Made by a program: the position numbers and the translations under genes. Shown here piece by piece: positions 1 to 9,184 of a DNA stretch of 64,000 nt. Positions within the stretch are counted from its first letter, which is position 1. The number at the start of each line of letters is the position of its first letter. Source of the stretch: Sphaerochaeta sp. (GTDB taxonomy: Bacteria > Spirochaetota > Spirochaetia > Sphaerochaetales > Sphaerochaetaceae). The stretch lies in NCBI GenBank assembly GCA_022482495.1, contig JAKVPA010000004.1, positions 62,001-126,000 on the forward strand. The letters are read 5' to 3'. The notes beneath the pieces were generated by a model. The model worked only from the letters and a program-made list of their open reading frames with translations. It was not told the DNA's origin and ran no database searches.

Positions 1-616
1 CTCGTTGCCGTCTTCCCCATTTGGTTTCCCGCTGACGTTCCGTGGAATGCCGATGACCGGGAAAAACACGGAGACGATCCGTCCGACAAAGACGAACGGG
101 CTTGCCACCACCCGGTCATGCAGGCTGTTGTAGCAGACCGGAGCGGAGATGGAGACCAGACCGTCCGGAGCCTTGTCCGTTCCGCTGTATGTCTCGCCGA
201 TCCTCAGGGTGATGGTCCCTCCCATGGAAAGGCCCAGGACGAACACCTGCTTGTAGCGGGCGCGGAGACTCTCGTACACCCGGGCGATGTAGTCGTACCA
301 CTGGGCGAACGAGGTGTGTTCCAGATCCTTGGGGCTCGGTGCCGAAGCCGGGGATCAACGGGGCGCGGACGTCGTAGCCCGCCTTGGAGAAGTAATCGGC
401 GAAGTACTCGAACACCTGGGGGCAGGAAGGGAAGCCGTGGACCATCAAAATCACCCGGTCGCCTCCGCCTTCCTTGATGATGGATCGGCACCGCGGGCTG
501 AAACACTTGGATTCGTCCGGTGCGGGAAGCGGTTTGGTGTATGGTTCATGATAGAACCAGAAGTTCCAGTTCCACAGGAGCAGGAAGATGATGATGCCTG
601 TGATGATGATGGCCAT
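1..616 (-). pseudogene. alpha/beta hydrolase, 3' end outside window, one frameshift
   Basis: This is a second copy of the hydrolase just upstream in the same operon. It has an N-terminal membrane anchor, the shared APDESKCFSPRCRSIIK segment, the oxyanion-type HGFPS motif and, in the second frame, the nucleophile elbow GLSMGG. The frame breaks near 330, where the coding strand has CCCC and the paralogue has CCC. Removing one C restores EPKDLEHTSFAQWYDYI and an open frame to base 1. I chose the ATG at 616 because the longer frame needs a TTG start ahead of the anchor. The substrate is unknown; carboxylesterase or lysophospholipase is plausible. The frameshift may be a sequencing error, in which case the gene is intact. 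Confidence 0.75.
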
Positions 617-655
617 ACATCCCAATGTGGCACAATGCGTCGGCAAAGACAAGCA

Positions 656-1555
656 TTACAGGTCACGGAGGAACAAAGAAATGGAGGAGGCGAGCTCTTT
701 TTGGACGGAGCGGTACATCGGCAGGTTGTGGCGGGTGTGGGAACGCTTGCCCATGTCCATTTCCCAGACCTGGAAACGCTCGCTCTGCTGCAGTTTCTCG
801 ATGGTTTTCAGGCTGGAGAACGGCACCGTCTTGTCCCCTTTGTCCTGTACGGCGTAGAACGGGACGGTGAGGGAAGGAATACCTTTCCGGATCTGGGGAA
901 GATTGGCGATCAAGGAAAGACCGGCGCGCGGGAATATCCCTCCGTATCCCGTCCATTCTTCCTGGCCGTCGTCCCGATCCTGGTGGCTTTGGGTGAACGT
1001 CCCATAGGATGGCTTGATGGCGGCCAACGTGCGGACGAACAGCCTGCTGAGCTTCCGGTAGGAGACCACGGCGGAGATGGACACCAAGGCATCAGGACGT
1101 TGGTCCGTTTCTTGGAATTCCTCTGCCAGCTTGATGGCCAACGCCCCGCCCATGGAGTGGCCCATGATGATCACCGTACCATATTGCTTGCGCAGTTTCA
1201 GATAGTACGAACGGATGTATCCGTACCATTGGTTGAACGAGGTGCGTTCCAGATCTTTGGGATCGGTGCCGAAGCCGGGAAGAAGCGGGGCGTACACATC
1301 GTATCCTTCCTGGAAAAAGTGGTCGGCGAAGAAGGTGTAGAGATATGGGGTGGAAGGAAAGCCGTGGATCATCAAAATCGCCTTGTCGTTGCCCCCTGTT
1401 TTGATGATGGACCGGCACTTCGGGCTGAAACAACGTGACTCATCCGGCGCGGCGAGGACGGAGGTGTATGGCTCCCGGTAGCCGGGGAGAAAGAGGTTCC
1501 AGCAGACCAGCAGGACAAGGAAGAGAAGAATGATGGGGCGGATGATTCGTTTCAT
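656..1555 (-). CDS. membrane-anchored alpha/beta hydrolase (esterase/lipase type)
   Basis: The protein has 299 residues. Residues 1-25 form a single hydrophobic anchor after MKR. The HGFPS oxyanion segment lies near residue 68 and the nucleophile elbow GHSMGG near 134 (Ser nucleophile). A late DKTVPF segment and a C-terminal His-rich stretch (KRSHTRHN) fit the Asp and His of the triad. It lies 61 bp downstream of oadB on the same strand and is followed by a tandem paralogue, so it probably reads through from the oad operon. The family is known for carboxylesterases and monoacylglycerol lipases; the substrate cannot be read from sequence. Confidence 0.8.
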   Translation of the reverse strand: MKRIIRPIILLFLVLLVCWNLFLPGYREPYTSVLAAPDESRCFSPKCRSIIKTGGNDKAILMIHGFPSTPYLYTFFADHFFQEGYDVYAPLLPGFGTDPKDLERTSFNQWYGYIRSYYLKLRKQYGTVIIMGHSMGGALAIKLAEEFQETDQRPDALVSISAVVSYRKLSRLFVRTLAAIKPSYGTFTQSHQDRDDGQEEWTGYGGIFPRAGLSLIANLPQIRKGIPSLTVPFYAVQDKGDKTVPFSSLKTIEKLQQSERFQVWEMDMGKRSHTRHNLPMYRSVQKELASSISLFLRDL

Positions 1556-1616
1556 AGGGACGAAAACGACCCGGCTTGCACCGGGTCGTCATTCAAGCAA
1601 ATCGATGCATCAAGGC

Positions 1617-2825
1617 TTACAGCTGTTCCATGAAGGGCACGATGGCCAACATGACACCGGCTGCAACGGCGGAACCAATGACACCTGCCACGTTCGGTCC
1701 CATGGCGTGCATCAGCAGGAAGTTCTGCGGATCGGCTTCCTGGCCTACCTTGCTGGAGACACGGGCCGCCATCGGAACGGCGGAGACTCCCGCCGAACCG
1801 ATCAACGGGTTGGTCGGGTGCTTCGGGTCGAGCTTGTTCATCAGCTTGCCCAGCAGTACACCACCGGCCGTGCCCAGAGAGAAGGCGATCATGCCGAGGA
1901 GCAGAATGCCCAGCGTGTTCAGCGTCAGGAAGTGGCTGGCCTCCATCTTCGATCCAACGGAGAGTCCGAGGAAGATGGTCACCGTGTTCATCAACGCGTT
2001 CTGCGCCGTATCGGACAGACGCTTGGTGACGCCGCTTTCATTGAGCAGGTTGCCGAACATAAGCGAACCCATCAGCGGGGTGGCGGACGGGAGCAAAATG
2101 GCGTTGACCAACAGTACGGTCAACGGGAAGCAGATCTTCTCCAGTTTGGAAACCGGGCGAAGCTGTTCCATTTTGATCTTCCGCTCTTCCGGCGTGGTGA
2201 GCGCTTTCATGATCGGCGGCTGGATGATCGGTACCAGAGCCATGTAGCTGTACGCCGCGACGGCGATCGGACCCAGAAGGTTCGGTGCCAGTCGTGTCGT
2301 CACGTAAATGGCCGTAGGACCATCCGCGCCTCCGATGATGCCGATGGACGCGGCGTCATGCAACGAGAAATGAATCCCCGGAATGAACGAGAGCAGCAAC
2401 GCTCCGATCAAGGCGGCGAAGATTCCCAGCTGCGCGGCAGCTCCAAGGAGCAACGTTTTCGGGTTGGCGATAAGCGGTCCGAAATCGGTCATCGCTCCGA
2501 CACCCATGAAGATCAGGATGGGGAACAGACCGGTGTTGATGCCGCTGTCGAACAACACTTTGATGAATCCCGCGGCTCCGATCCCACTGGTGTTTGTCGG
2601 ATCAATCCCAGAGATGTAGGCCTGCGGAATATTGGACAGGATACAGCCAAACCCGATCGGGATCAGGAGCAATGGCTCGAATCCTTTCTTGATGGCCAAG
2701 TAGATCAGCAACAGGCCCACACAGATCATCACGGCATTGCCCCAGCCAAAATCGCTGCCGGCAAAGCCTAAGAATCCATACAGACCGGTTGACTCCCACA
2801 ACTTACCAAATGCTTCTCCAATCAT
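1617..2825 (-). CDS. oadB: oxaloacetate decarboxylase, beta (Na+-pumping) subunit
   Basis: This 402-residue polytopic membrane protein has the OadB/GcdB/MmdB family layout. An N-terminal helix pair is followed by the conserved [10 protein letters not shown] region, a central GGADGPTAI segment (residues about 165-173) containing the Asp known to bind Na+, and a C-terminal [11 protein letters not shown] motif. In this family the subunit decarboxylates the carboxybiotin carried by the alpha subunit and couples this to Na+ export. It sits directly after oadA (12-bp gap) and oadG, so the full decarboxylase is encoded here. Its length is normal for the family. The closely related glutaconyl- or methylmalonyl-CoA decarboxylase beta subunits are excluded mainly by the neighbouring alpha subunit. 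Confidence 0.95.
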   Translation of the reverse strand: MIGEAFGKLWESTGLYGFLGFAGSDFGWGNAVMICVGLLLIYLAIKKGFEPLLLIPIGFGCILSNIPQAYISGIDPTNTSGIGAAGFIKVLFDSGINTGLFPILIFMGVGAMTDFGPLIANPKTLLLGAAAQLGIFAALIGALLLSFIPGIHFSLHDAASIGIIGGADGPTAIYVTTRLAPNLLGPIAVAAYSYMALVPIIQPPIMKALTTPEERKIKMEQLRPVSKLEKICFPLTVLLVNAILLPSATPLMGSLMFGNLLNESGVTKRLSDTAQNALMNTVTIFLGLSVGSKMEASHFLTLNTLGILLLGMIAFSLGTAGGVLLGKLMNKLDPKHPTNPLIGSAGVSAVPMAARVSSKVGQEADPQNFLLMHAMGPNVAGVIGSAVAAGVMLAIVPFMEQL

Positions 2826-2837
2826 GCCAGGACTCCT

Positions 2838-4656
2838 TTAGGCGATGGTGATGAGCGCATCACCCGTCTGCATCTGCTGGCCTTGCGTGACGGGGATCTT
2901 GGTGACCGTGCCATCGCTGGGGCTGTAGATTTCATTTTCCATCTTCATGGCTTCCATGACGAGGACACACTGGTTCTTCTTCACCACATCGCCCACTTTC
3001 ACGTTCAGGCGGAGGATCAGACCAGGCATCGGTGCCTTGATGGTTGTTCCGGCTCCGGTGGGAAGCGGTGCGCCAGTGGCGGCGGCAGGGAGCGCTCTTC
3101 GCGATAGCTGCCTCATCGATGCCAAACGCCACGGAAAGCGGATACTCCGTTCCATTAACGGTGGCTTCGTTGGCGGAAAGCTTCACGCCGAACGCCTTGC
3201 CGTTGACGGTGACGGTGTACTCACCAGCCTTGCGGGCGGCGACTTCCTTCGGATCAATCTTCCGGACGCCGTTGACTTTGCTCTTGCCGGTCAGGAACAG
3301 AATGCCCTTCTCCTTGCAGGAAGCGGCGATGAAGATGTTCTCATCCGTGATGGGGACGCCGGCGTCCTGCAGCATCTTGGTCGCGGCCTTGATGCCCTTG
3401 GTCGGATCGGCGTCGTTGATGTCGACGACTTTCTTGGTGGTCGGCTCAAGATGCAGCTGCTCGCTGGCCAACTTGACGACTTCCGGATCGGGCGCGACCG
3501 GGGTCTTGCCGAAATAGCCAAGCACCATCTTGCCGTATCCTTCGGCAAACTTCTTCCACGGTCCGAACATGACGTTGTTGAACGCCTGCTGGAAGTAGAA
3601 CTGGGAAACCGGGGTGACGGAGGTTCCGAAACCGCCCTTGGCGACGGTCTCTCCCATCGCTTCGACAATCTGCGGATACTTGTCCATCAGGTTGTTGTCC
3701 CGGAGCATCTGGGTGTTGGCCGTAAGGGCTCCACCGGGAAGCGGGAAGAACGGGATTTCCGGATTGACGCGCTGTGCCTCTGGCGGCATGAAATAATCCT
3801 TCATGCAATCCATGAATACGTTCTCAGCCTCGCGGATCTTGTGGATGTCGACGCCGAGGTCATAGTCCGTGCCGCGAAGGGCGTGCCACATCGTCAGGAT
3901 GTCCGGCTGGCAGGTACCGCCGGATACCGGCTGCATGGAGAGGTCAACCTGGCTGGCGCCGGCTTCCAGAGCGGCAAGATACTGGGCGATGCAGCAGCCC
4001 GCCGTATCATGGCTGTGGAATACGATGTTCATATCGGGTCCGAGCAGTTTGCGTGCCCGTTTTACGGTCTCATATACGGTGTGCGGGGTGGAGGTGCCGC
4101 TGGCGTCCTTGAAGCAGACGGACTCAAACGGAATGCCCGCATCGAGAATGGATTTCAGTACTTTTTCGTAGAAATCAGGATCATGGGCGCCGGTTACCTT
4201 CGGAGGAAGGCTCATCATGGTGACGGTCACCTCATGGCGAAGTCCTGCGTCGTGAATGGCGCGGCCGCTGTCGATCAGGTTGTTGACGTCGTTCAACGCG
4301 TCGAAGTTTCTGATGGTGCTCATGCCGTGTTTCTTGAACATCTTGGCATGCAACTTGATGATGTCTCTGGGCTGGGAATCCAGACCGACGACGTTGACGC
4401 CGCGGGAGAGGGTCTGCAGGTCTGCATCCGGTCCGGCGACCTTGCGGAACTCATCCATCATGGCGAAGGCGTCTTCGTTGCTGTAGAAGTACAGCGCCTG
4501 GAAGCGGGCGCCACCGCCTGCCTCAAAATGGGTGATGCCAGCTTCCCGCGCAGCGGCGACGGCTGGCATGAAATCTTTGGTGAAGACACGGGCTCCATAG
4601 ACGGACTGGAAACCGTCACGGAATGCCGTGCACATGAACTTGACTTGCTTTTTCAT
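2838..4656 (-). CDS. oadA: oxaloacetate decarboxylase, alpha subunit with biotin domain (1-bp frameshift)
   Basis: The N-terminal carboxyltransferase domain is an HMGL-like TIM barrel. It shows FRDGFQS near residue 12, FKDASG near 183 and a metal-binding HSHDTAG near 219. A PYC/OadA conserved domain and a Pro/Ala linker follow, and the C-terminal biotinyl domain has the EAMKM biotinylation motif. The frame breaks at 3088-3090 in the linker. Removing one base from CCC on the coding strand gives ...KSAPAAATGAPLPTG and joins the two parts, so this is probably a sequence error and not two genes. The protein transfers CO2 from oxaloacetate to biotin, giving pyruvate. The start at 4656 has an AGGAGG just upstream, and oadG ends 19 bp before it. 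Confidence 0.92.
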
Positions 4657-4675
4657 AACAAGGACCTCCTAGGTG

Positions 4676-4951
4676 TCACTTCTTCTTTGATTGGACAAAC
4701 GCTGCGGCGATGGCGGCTGCAATCTCAGCATCATTGCCTGCAGACGGCGCAACGCTTTCCACGACGGGGCTGGTTGCGGCTGGCTGTTCTTTCGGGGTGA
4801 CTTTTCTGACGATCGAGGACATCCCTTTGGTCAGAAAGACGAGAAGCGTAAGAAACACAAACACTGTTCCCATGCCCAAAAGCAGAAGGATCAGACCATC
4901 CTGCAGGGTGGTAACAAGCAGCGTGTGTTCGGCAGCGGTGAGAAAAGTCAT
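4676..4951 (-). CDS. oadG: oxaloacetate decarboxylase, gamma subunit
   Basis: This small (91-residue) protein has a single transmembrane helix (about residues 16-42, LILLLLGMGTVFVFLTLLVF) and a charged, Ala/Pro-rich tail ending in SKKK, as expected for OadG. The gamma subunit tethers alpha to the membrane beta subunit and helps assembly. I chose the ATG at 4951 because AAGGAG stands 8 bases upstream; a longer frame from 4984 lacks this. It is the first gene of the gamma-alpha-beta operon. Confidence 0.88.
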   Translation of the reverse strand: MTFLTAAEHTLLVTTLQDGLILLLLGMGTVFVFLTLLVFLTKGMSSIVRKVTPKEQPAATSPVVESVAPSAGNDAEIAAAIAAAFVQSKKK

Positions 4952-5111
4952 ATACTGATCTCCTTCAACAAACGACAGGACCATTGGCGCACACTACACC
5001 ATGGTATTTACCCCATTATATGGGAAATGATGAGAAAGTATCAAGCAAGGCAAACTTATTGGACTCAAAAGAATATCATCCGTCAAAACACCCGCTGGAA
5101 GACGTCTGATA

Positions 5112-5140
5112 TTGTCTGTTTGCATATTTACGGATATGTT
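5112..5140 (+). promoter_or_regulatory. putative sigma70-type promoter for mrp
   Basis: TTGTCT (5112-5117) and TATGTT (5135-5140) are separated by 17 bp. They lie 18 bp upstream of the mrp ATG in the divergent space between oadG and mrp. This is pattern-based only. Confidence 0.4.
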
Positions 5141-5157
5141 TGGAGCTAGGAGTGAGT

Positions 5158-5985
5158 ATGCCGGAAGGAATTGATTTTGAACAACAGATCGCCCAGGATC
5201 GGGCGATCAAGGAACATATGGATGCCATCGGGAAGAAGATCCTGGTGATGAGCGGCAAGGGCGGCGTGGGGAAGACCACGGTGACGATCAACCTTGCCAA
5301 CGCATTGGTGGACAGCGGACGGACGGTGGGCATTCTGGACACCGATCTGCACGGCCCCAATGTGGCCAAGATGCTGGGGTGCGAAGGCGCCTCGCTGGTC
5401 AGCAACGACGAAGGAAAGACGTTCGAACCGGTTCAGGTCCGTCCCGGTCTGAAGGTGATGAGCCTGGCGTTCGCCACCCAGGAGGACCAGCCGATCGTCT
5501 GGAGGGGCCCGATGAAGATGAGCGCCATCCGTCAGTTCCTGGAACAGGCCAACTGGGGACCGCTGGACTATCTGTTGATCGACTCGCCTCCGGGGACGGG
5601 GGATGAACAGTTGACCGTCTGCCAGTCGATCCGTTCGATGACTGGCTCGATCATCGTCACCACGCCACAGGACGTGGCCATTCTGGACGCCCGCCGCTCG
5701 GTGAATTTCTCCAAACAGTTGAAACTCCCCGTGCTGGGGGTCGTCGAGAACATGAGTGGTTTGATCTGCCCGCACTGCGGAGAGGAGATCGACCTGTTCG
5801 GCAAGGGTGGCGGGAAGAAGCTTGCCGAGGAGACGGGAGTGCCGTTCCTCGGTTCGATCCCCATCGAACTACCGGTGCGGGAGGATGAGGACAAGGGGAC
5901 CAGCGTGCTGAAGGACAAACCGCAGAGCGCGTCGACCAAAGCATTCCTTGCCATTGCCGCCCAGATTGACGGGAGCAAGGCATGA
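5158..5985 (+). CDS. mrp: Mrp/NBP35-type P-loop ATPase, iron-sulfur cluster carrier
   Basis: The protein has 275 residues. The deviant Walker A GKGGVGKTT is near residue 35 and is followed by the MinD/ParA-fold Asp motif (DTDLHGPNV). The DSPPGTGDE switch II segment is near 142. The Mrp-specific CPHC pair near 203-206 can bind a bridging [4Fe-4S] cluster. In the family this dimer carries Fe-S clusters to apo-proteins, which fits a genome encoding an [FeFe] hydrogenase and its ferredoxin-like subunits. The start is ATG 5158 behind AGGAG; GTG 5152 is an in-frame alternative. The stop overlaps the next ATG, so it is translationally coupled to the NUDIX gene. Confidence 0.92.
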   Translation: MPEGIDFEQQIAQDRAIKEHMDAIGKKILVMSGKGGVGKTTVTINLANALVDSGRTVGILDTDLHGPNVAKMLGCEGASLVSNDEGKTFEPVQVRPGLKVMSLAFATQEDQPIVWRGPMKMSAIRQFLEQANWGPLDYLLIDSPPGTGDEQLTVCQSIRSMTGSIIVTTPQDVAILDARRSVNFSKQLKLPVLGVVENMSGLICPHCGEEIDLFGKGGGKKLAEETGVPFLGSIPIELPVREDEDKGTSVLKDKPQSASTKAFLAIAAQIDGSKA

Positions 5986-6608
5986 GCGATCCCTTCGGCG
6001 TCGGTGACAGCAAGGATACTTCCCACCTGGTGTGGAAGGATGTCTCTCCGGTCCGTGTTTCCTATCATGGCCCGATTTTTGACGTGGCGTTGGTGGATCG
6101 TCTGTCCACCGACGGGCGCAAGGGAACCTTCGTCGAGGTGCTCTGTCCCGAGTGGATCACCGTAATTCCCTGGTACCGGGCTTCGGACGGCAGGCCGATG
6201 TTCATCATGGAGCAGCAGTTCCGGCATGGGGCTGCTGCCGTTACCAGGGAATTTCCCGCAGGGCTGGTGGAGAAGGGGGAGGATCCCAAGGACGCCGCGC
6301 TGAGGGAGTTGATGGAAGAGACGGGGTGCACAACCCGCACGATCACCAAGCTTGGGGACATCAATCCGAACAGCGCGTTCATGTCCAACCGGGCGAATTT
6401 CTTTCTTGCCGAGGGCTTGGAGCCGGTTTCCGGCCAACATCTGGACAAGAACGAGCAATTGGATGTCCTGTCCGTCCCGGTCGAAGAGGTGATGCGGGAC
6501 ATCGGGACGGGTATGTACGACAACGGCATCATGATGATCGCCATGGGGTTCTTTTTGAAGGAATCCCGGAAGCGACCGGAGTTGCTGCCCCAAGGAGGGA
6601 ACAGATGA
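5982..6608 (+). CDS. NUDIX hydrolase, ADP-ribose pyrophosphatase-like
   Basis: The 208-residue protein contains a complete Nudix box (G-x5-E-x7-REL-x-EE-x-G) from about residue 94 to 116, preceded by the EFPAG segment typical of ADP-sugar and ADP-ribose pyrophosphatases. It would hydrolyse a nucleoside diphosphate linked to another moiety, with Mg2+ held by the Glu residues of the box. It overlaps mrp by 4 bp and the following lipoprotein gene by ATGA, so the three form one transcript. The exact substrate is not readable. Confidence 0.88.
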   Translation: MSDPFGVGDSKDTSHLVWKDVSPVRVSYHGPIFDVALVDRLSTDGRKGTFVEVLCPEWITVIPWYRASDGRPMFIMEQQFRHGAAAVTREFPAGLVEKGEDPKDAALRELMEETGCTTRTITKLGDINPNSAFMSNRANFFLAEGLEPVSGQHLDKNEQLDVLSVPVEEVMRDIGTGMYDNGIMMIAMGFFLKESRKRPELLPQGGNR

Positions 6609-7318
6609 GACGGATACGCACAGCCATTGTGGCTTTGCTCGCCATCGGAGCTCTGGTGCTGGCCGGATGCGCCACCACCGAAGCGGTGCAGGGGACGATC
6701 ACCGTAACCGGAAGCGGTACGGTGGAGGTGAAGCCGGATATGGCCTCGTTCCGTGTCACGGCGAAGGAGACGCGGGATACCACCAAGGAAGCGCAGAACG
6801 CTACCAACGAGAAGGTTGCCCAAGTGCTGGCTCTCTTGCGCGCCCAAGGCGTGGCGGAAGATGACATCACCACGCAGAGCCTGAATCTGTACACCGAGTA
6901 TACTTGGGAGAACAACAAACAGCAGAAAGTGGGGGAGAGTTGCTCCCAGACCCTCTCCGTCAAGCTTCGCGATCTCTCCCAGCTGGGCAGTGTGCTCGAC
7001 CAGCTTGGCGGCATCGACTCCTTGTCGCTGGATTCCATCCAGTTCGACAAGGCGGATAAATCAGCGGAACTCGCCGAAGCGAGGAGAAAAGCGGCTCTGG
7101 ATGCCAAGCAGAAAGCCGGCGTGTATGCCGAGACCTACCATATGATCTTGGGCTCTCCGCTTTCCGTCACGGAAGGCACCACGGCTACCCAGCCGGTGTA
7201 CCGCAACGCGAAACTCGCCTTGGCCGTCGCTTCCGAAGCGATGACGGCGACGGAAGCACCCAGCGGTGTCTTGTCTCTCAACGCGGTAGTAACGGTGGTC
7301 TTTGGGGCGGGAAACTGA
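6605..7318 (+). CDS. SIMPL (DUF541) domain lipoprotein
   Basis: The 237-residue protein has a lipoprotein signal peptide ending in LVLAGC (Cys 20). The rest is a SIMPL/DUF541 domain starting with the typical ITVTGSGTVEVKPD segment, followed by a helix with repeated lysine and alanine and a C-terminal beta strand (LNAVVTVVFG). Members sit in the envelope of many bacteria, and some form oligomeric channels or react to oxidative stress; no catalytic function is known. It is the last gene of the mrp operon and a strong terminator follows. Confidence 0.85.
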   Translation: MRRIRTAIVALLAIGALVLAGCATTEAVQGTITVTGSGTVEVKPDMASFRVTAKETRDTTKEAQNATNEKVAQVLALLRAQGVAEDDITTQSLNLYTEYTWENNKQQKVGESCSQTLSVKLRDLSQLGSVLDQLGGIDSLSLDSIQFDKADKSAELAEARRKAALDAKQKAGVYAETYHMILGSPLSVTEGTTATQPVYRNAKLALAVASEAMTATEAPSGVLSLNAVVTVVFGAGN

Positions 7319-7342
7319 CCCAAATTTGTTCGCCGTTCAAAC

Positions 7343-7391
7343 AAAAGGGATTCCCGGAAGAAAAATTCCGAGTGAATCCCTTTTCTTTTTT
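7343..7391 (+). terminator. Rho-independent terminator after the mrp-NUDIX-SIMPL operon
   Basis: The arms AAAGGGATTC and GAATCCCTTT enclose a loop with an extra CGGAA/TTCCG pairing and are followed by TTTTCTTTTTT. Confidence 0.85.
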
Positions 7392-7394
7392 CCC

Positions 7395-7558
7395 CGAAAG
7401 TGGTATATCTGCAGTGTCGGTGAAGTTTGTTTATCAGTGACTCCACCCGTTTCCGAAACGTTGTTTTCCCCCTCATGCAAATGAGGTGACGGTCCGGAAA
7501 CCTCCCCCGCTTCATGCGGAACTCCTACAAGGGTGCAAGCTTGTGGGAGCTTTTTTTT
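7395..7558 (+). ncRNA. candidate small structured RNA ending in a terminator
   Basis: About 165 bases lie between two terminators with no convincing protein. They contain GTTTCCG paired with CGGAAAC at a distance, an inner CTCAT-GCAA-ATGAG hairpin, a CCGC-TTCAT-GCGG hairpin, and finally a strong terminator (7520-7558: ACTCCTACAA/TTGTGGGAG plus eight T). A TATATC at about 7402 could be a -10 box, but no good -35 is visible. The gene that follows runs the other way, so the terminator has no coding partner on this strand. I checked for SRP RNA, 6S, RNase P and common riboswitch signatures by eye and found none. Confidence 0.35.
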
Positions 7559-7712
7559 CCTCCGGTGACGTCGGCATTTGGGCGGATAAGAGAGGAAAAC
7601 ATGTCCCATTCTTTGACCGTTCTTCCTTCAACGAAGCCTTGCAACTGCCGATCCAAGAACCAACAGCAAAGTGTTTGTCTCTTGTTGTCTTGCAGGGAAT
7701 GAGGAAAGCCAA

Positions 7713-8336
7713 TCAGTTCTCTTCGTCCGGGAGAAGATCCTTGTACCCAACTCCCAGCGGAGGGGCGAGCTTCTTCGCCAGGTTGACGCCCAGGTGCCGC
7801 TTCCCATGCTCCAGCAGGGAAATCGTCTCACGCCTCACGCCTGCCTGTTGGGCAAGCTGCTGTTGGGTGAAGCCCTTTTTGTTCCGGAAGACGAACAGCC
7901 GGTTGCCGGGAATCTGCAAGAGTCGTTTCCCTTCCTGGTATACGGGGGACTGTTCCATGGCGATCAGCTCATCTTCATTTTCGTTTTTCTCCAAAATAAT
8001 CGCATTGGGATAATGCTCCTTGATAATGGGGAGAAGGAGCTTGCTCCCCGAGTTGATGGTGATGTCAATATGGTGCGTTTTCTCTCCTACCCGCATACGA
8101 TACCTCGAAAATGATTGTTCCTTGCTTCCAGGTCCAACATGCCACCCAACGAGAGGTGAGATGACAATGGTACCTGCCTTCTCCCAACATGGAATAGTTA
8201 TGCCATCCCTGTTGTTCCGGATCTTTTTTGCGAGATCATCAAGCAATTGCGCGAAGGTTGCCTTCACGTTTTGTAGCAACTTGTACAGCTTTCTGGGTTC
8301 TCTTCGACATATAATACATGTTACGTTAAGGCACAA
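7713..8336 (-). CDS. HTH (XRE-type) protein with uncharacterised N-terminal domain
   Basis: The open frame has 207 residues. The last 55 form a Cro/CI-type helix-turn-helix (KKGFTQQQLAQQAGVRRETISLLE and onwards). The first 145 residues contain KAKK-rich helices and beta-rich patches (TIVISPLVGW, HHIDITINSG) that I do not recognise. Having the HTH at the C-terminus is unusual for simple XRE repressors and recalls proteins in which a toxin or ligand domain is fused ahead of it. The start is uncertain: 8336 is a TTG, and a GTG at 8267 would give a protein starting KATFAQLL. Promoter-like TTGTGC and TTATAT lie inside the first codons of the longer form, favouring the shorter one. Confidence 0.55.
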   Translation of the reverse strand: MCLNVTCIICRREPRKLYKLLQNVKATFAQLLDDLAKKIRNNRDGITIPCWEKAGTIVISPLVGWHVGPGSKEQSFSRYRMRVGEKTHHIDITINSGSKLLLPIIKEHYPNAIILEKNENEDELIAMEQSPVYQEGKRLLQIPGNRLFVFRNKKGFTQQQLAQQAGVRRETISLLEHGKRHLGVNLAKKLAPPLGVGYKDLLPDEEN

Positions 8337-8441
8337 TATCTTATTTATATCTTTTTTGTGGTGAAATTGTGATTGGGAATATGTGGCTGGTGACTTGTAA
8401 AGAGGAATGTCCTGATACTTGATCCTGATGTTTAGAGCTCA

Positions 8442-8905
8442 TCAACCAGCCTCCATGATACTGCATTTTGATGGTATGAGACCGAACTCCTGCCTGAACC
8501 TCTCCAGGGGTGTGGAACCGTCGAGGATCCTTCTGGGGTAGGCGTTCATCCAGCGCTGGATTTCCCGGACGGTCCTGTCCGCCACCCGGGCGAAGTCGGT
8601 ACCTTTGGGGAGGAACCTGCGGATGATGCCGTTGTGGTTCTCGTTGGCCCTCCGCTCGCAGGAGCAGTAGGGGTGGGCGAAATACAGCGTGGGGCCCCTG
8701 GCACGAGCCCTCCATCCCGCTGACGTCGGAGAACTCGCTGCCGTTGTCGAACGTGATGGACCGGAAGACATCACGGAACCTGGCCGCGCTCTGGTTGGGC
8801 ATCCTGGGCATGATCGCGTAGCGGGTCTTCCTCTCCACCAGCGTGGGCAGGCGGCTCCGGGACCCGTCCTTGGAGCTGTAGACGGTCTCCCACTCCCAAT
8901 GGAAA
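8442..8905 (-). pseudogene. IS30-family transposase, C-terminal remnant with frameshift
   Basis: Two frames together give the C-terminal half of an IS30 transposase: EWETVYSSKDGS, then FDNGSEF carrying a catalytic Asp, then YFAHPYCSCERRANENHNG with the catalytic Glu in the typical IS30 setting, then FLPKGTDF. The frames join at about 8690-8700, where a G4C4 run has one base too many. The N-terminal DNA-binding part is absent. The 5' side abuts an unrelated plus-strand gene fragment, suggesting insertion into or deletion of that gene. Confidence 0.8.
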
Positions 8906-9168
8906 AGAAAACCCTGTATGAGGTGCTTGATAGGGTGAGTGAGGAATACTGCCTGCATGAGGATGATGTGAAATACGCGGCGCATTGCTATCATAATGAG
9001 CAGGACGATATCCCGAACTTCGAGGTGATCAAGAGGGATGCCGATCCTGTGGCCTATGGAGAAAAAATAGGCGAGAAGATCAACCGTCTTGACTACAGCA
9101 TCCGGCTCAAAGCTGCGCTTAAGCGGATCTTCGACGAATATGTGTTGCCTTTCAAGGATGTGAACTGA
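8899..9168 (+). pseudogene. 3' fragment of an unidentified gene cut by the IS30 remnant
   Basis: The frame starting MEKKTLYEVLDRVSEE and ending YVLPFKDVN reads like a genuine, charged, helical protein of about 89 residues. It has no ribosome binding site, and its upstream sequence is the IS30 remnant. It is therefore probably the tail of a longer gene. I cannot assign a family; a loose resemblance to restriction-enzyme subunit segments is from memory and weak. Confidence 0.4.
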
Positions 9169-9184
9169 ACCGTTGCAGAGACTT

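Noticed and set aside
2838-3155. A separate biotin carrier protein gene downstream of oadA
   Set aside because: Its start lies inside oadA in another frame without a ribosome site, and a single base change joins it as the usual C-terminal biotin domain.
2947-4800. Long open frame antisense to oadA (617 codons)
   Set aside because: It mirrors a strongly coding gene on the other strand and shows no domain; GC-rich third positions keep it open by chance.
7395-7558. SRP RNA (a GGTCCGGAA segment is present)
   Set aside because: The rest of the SRP apical loop and its partner strand are absent, so only an unspecified small RNA is proposed.
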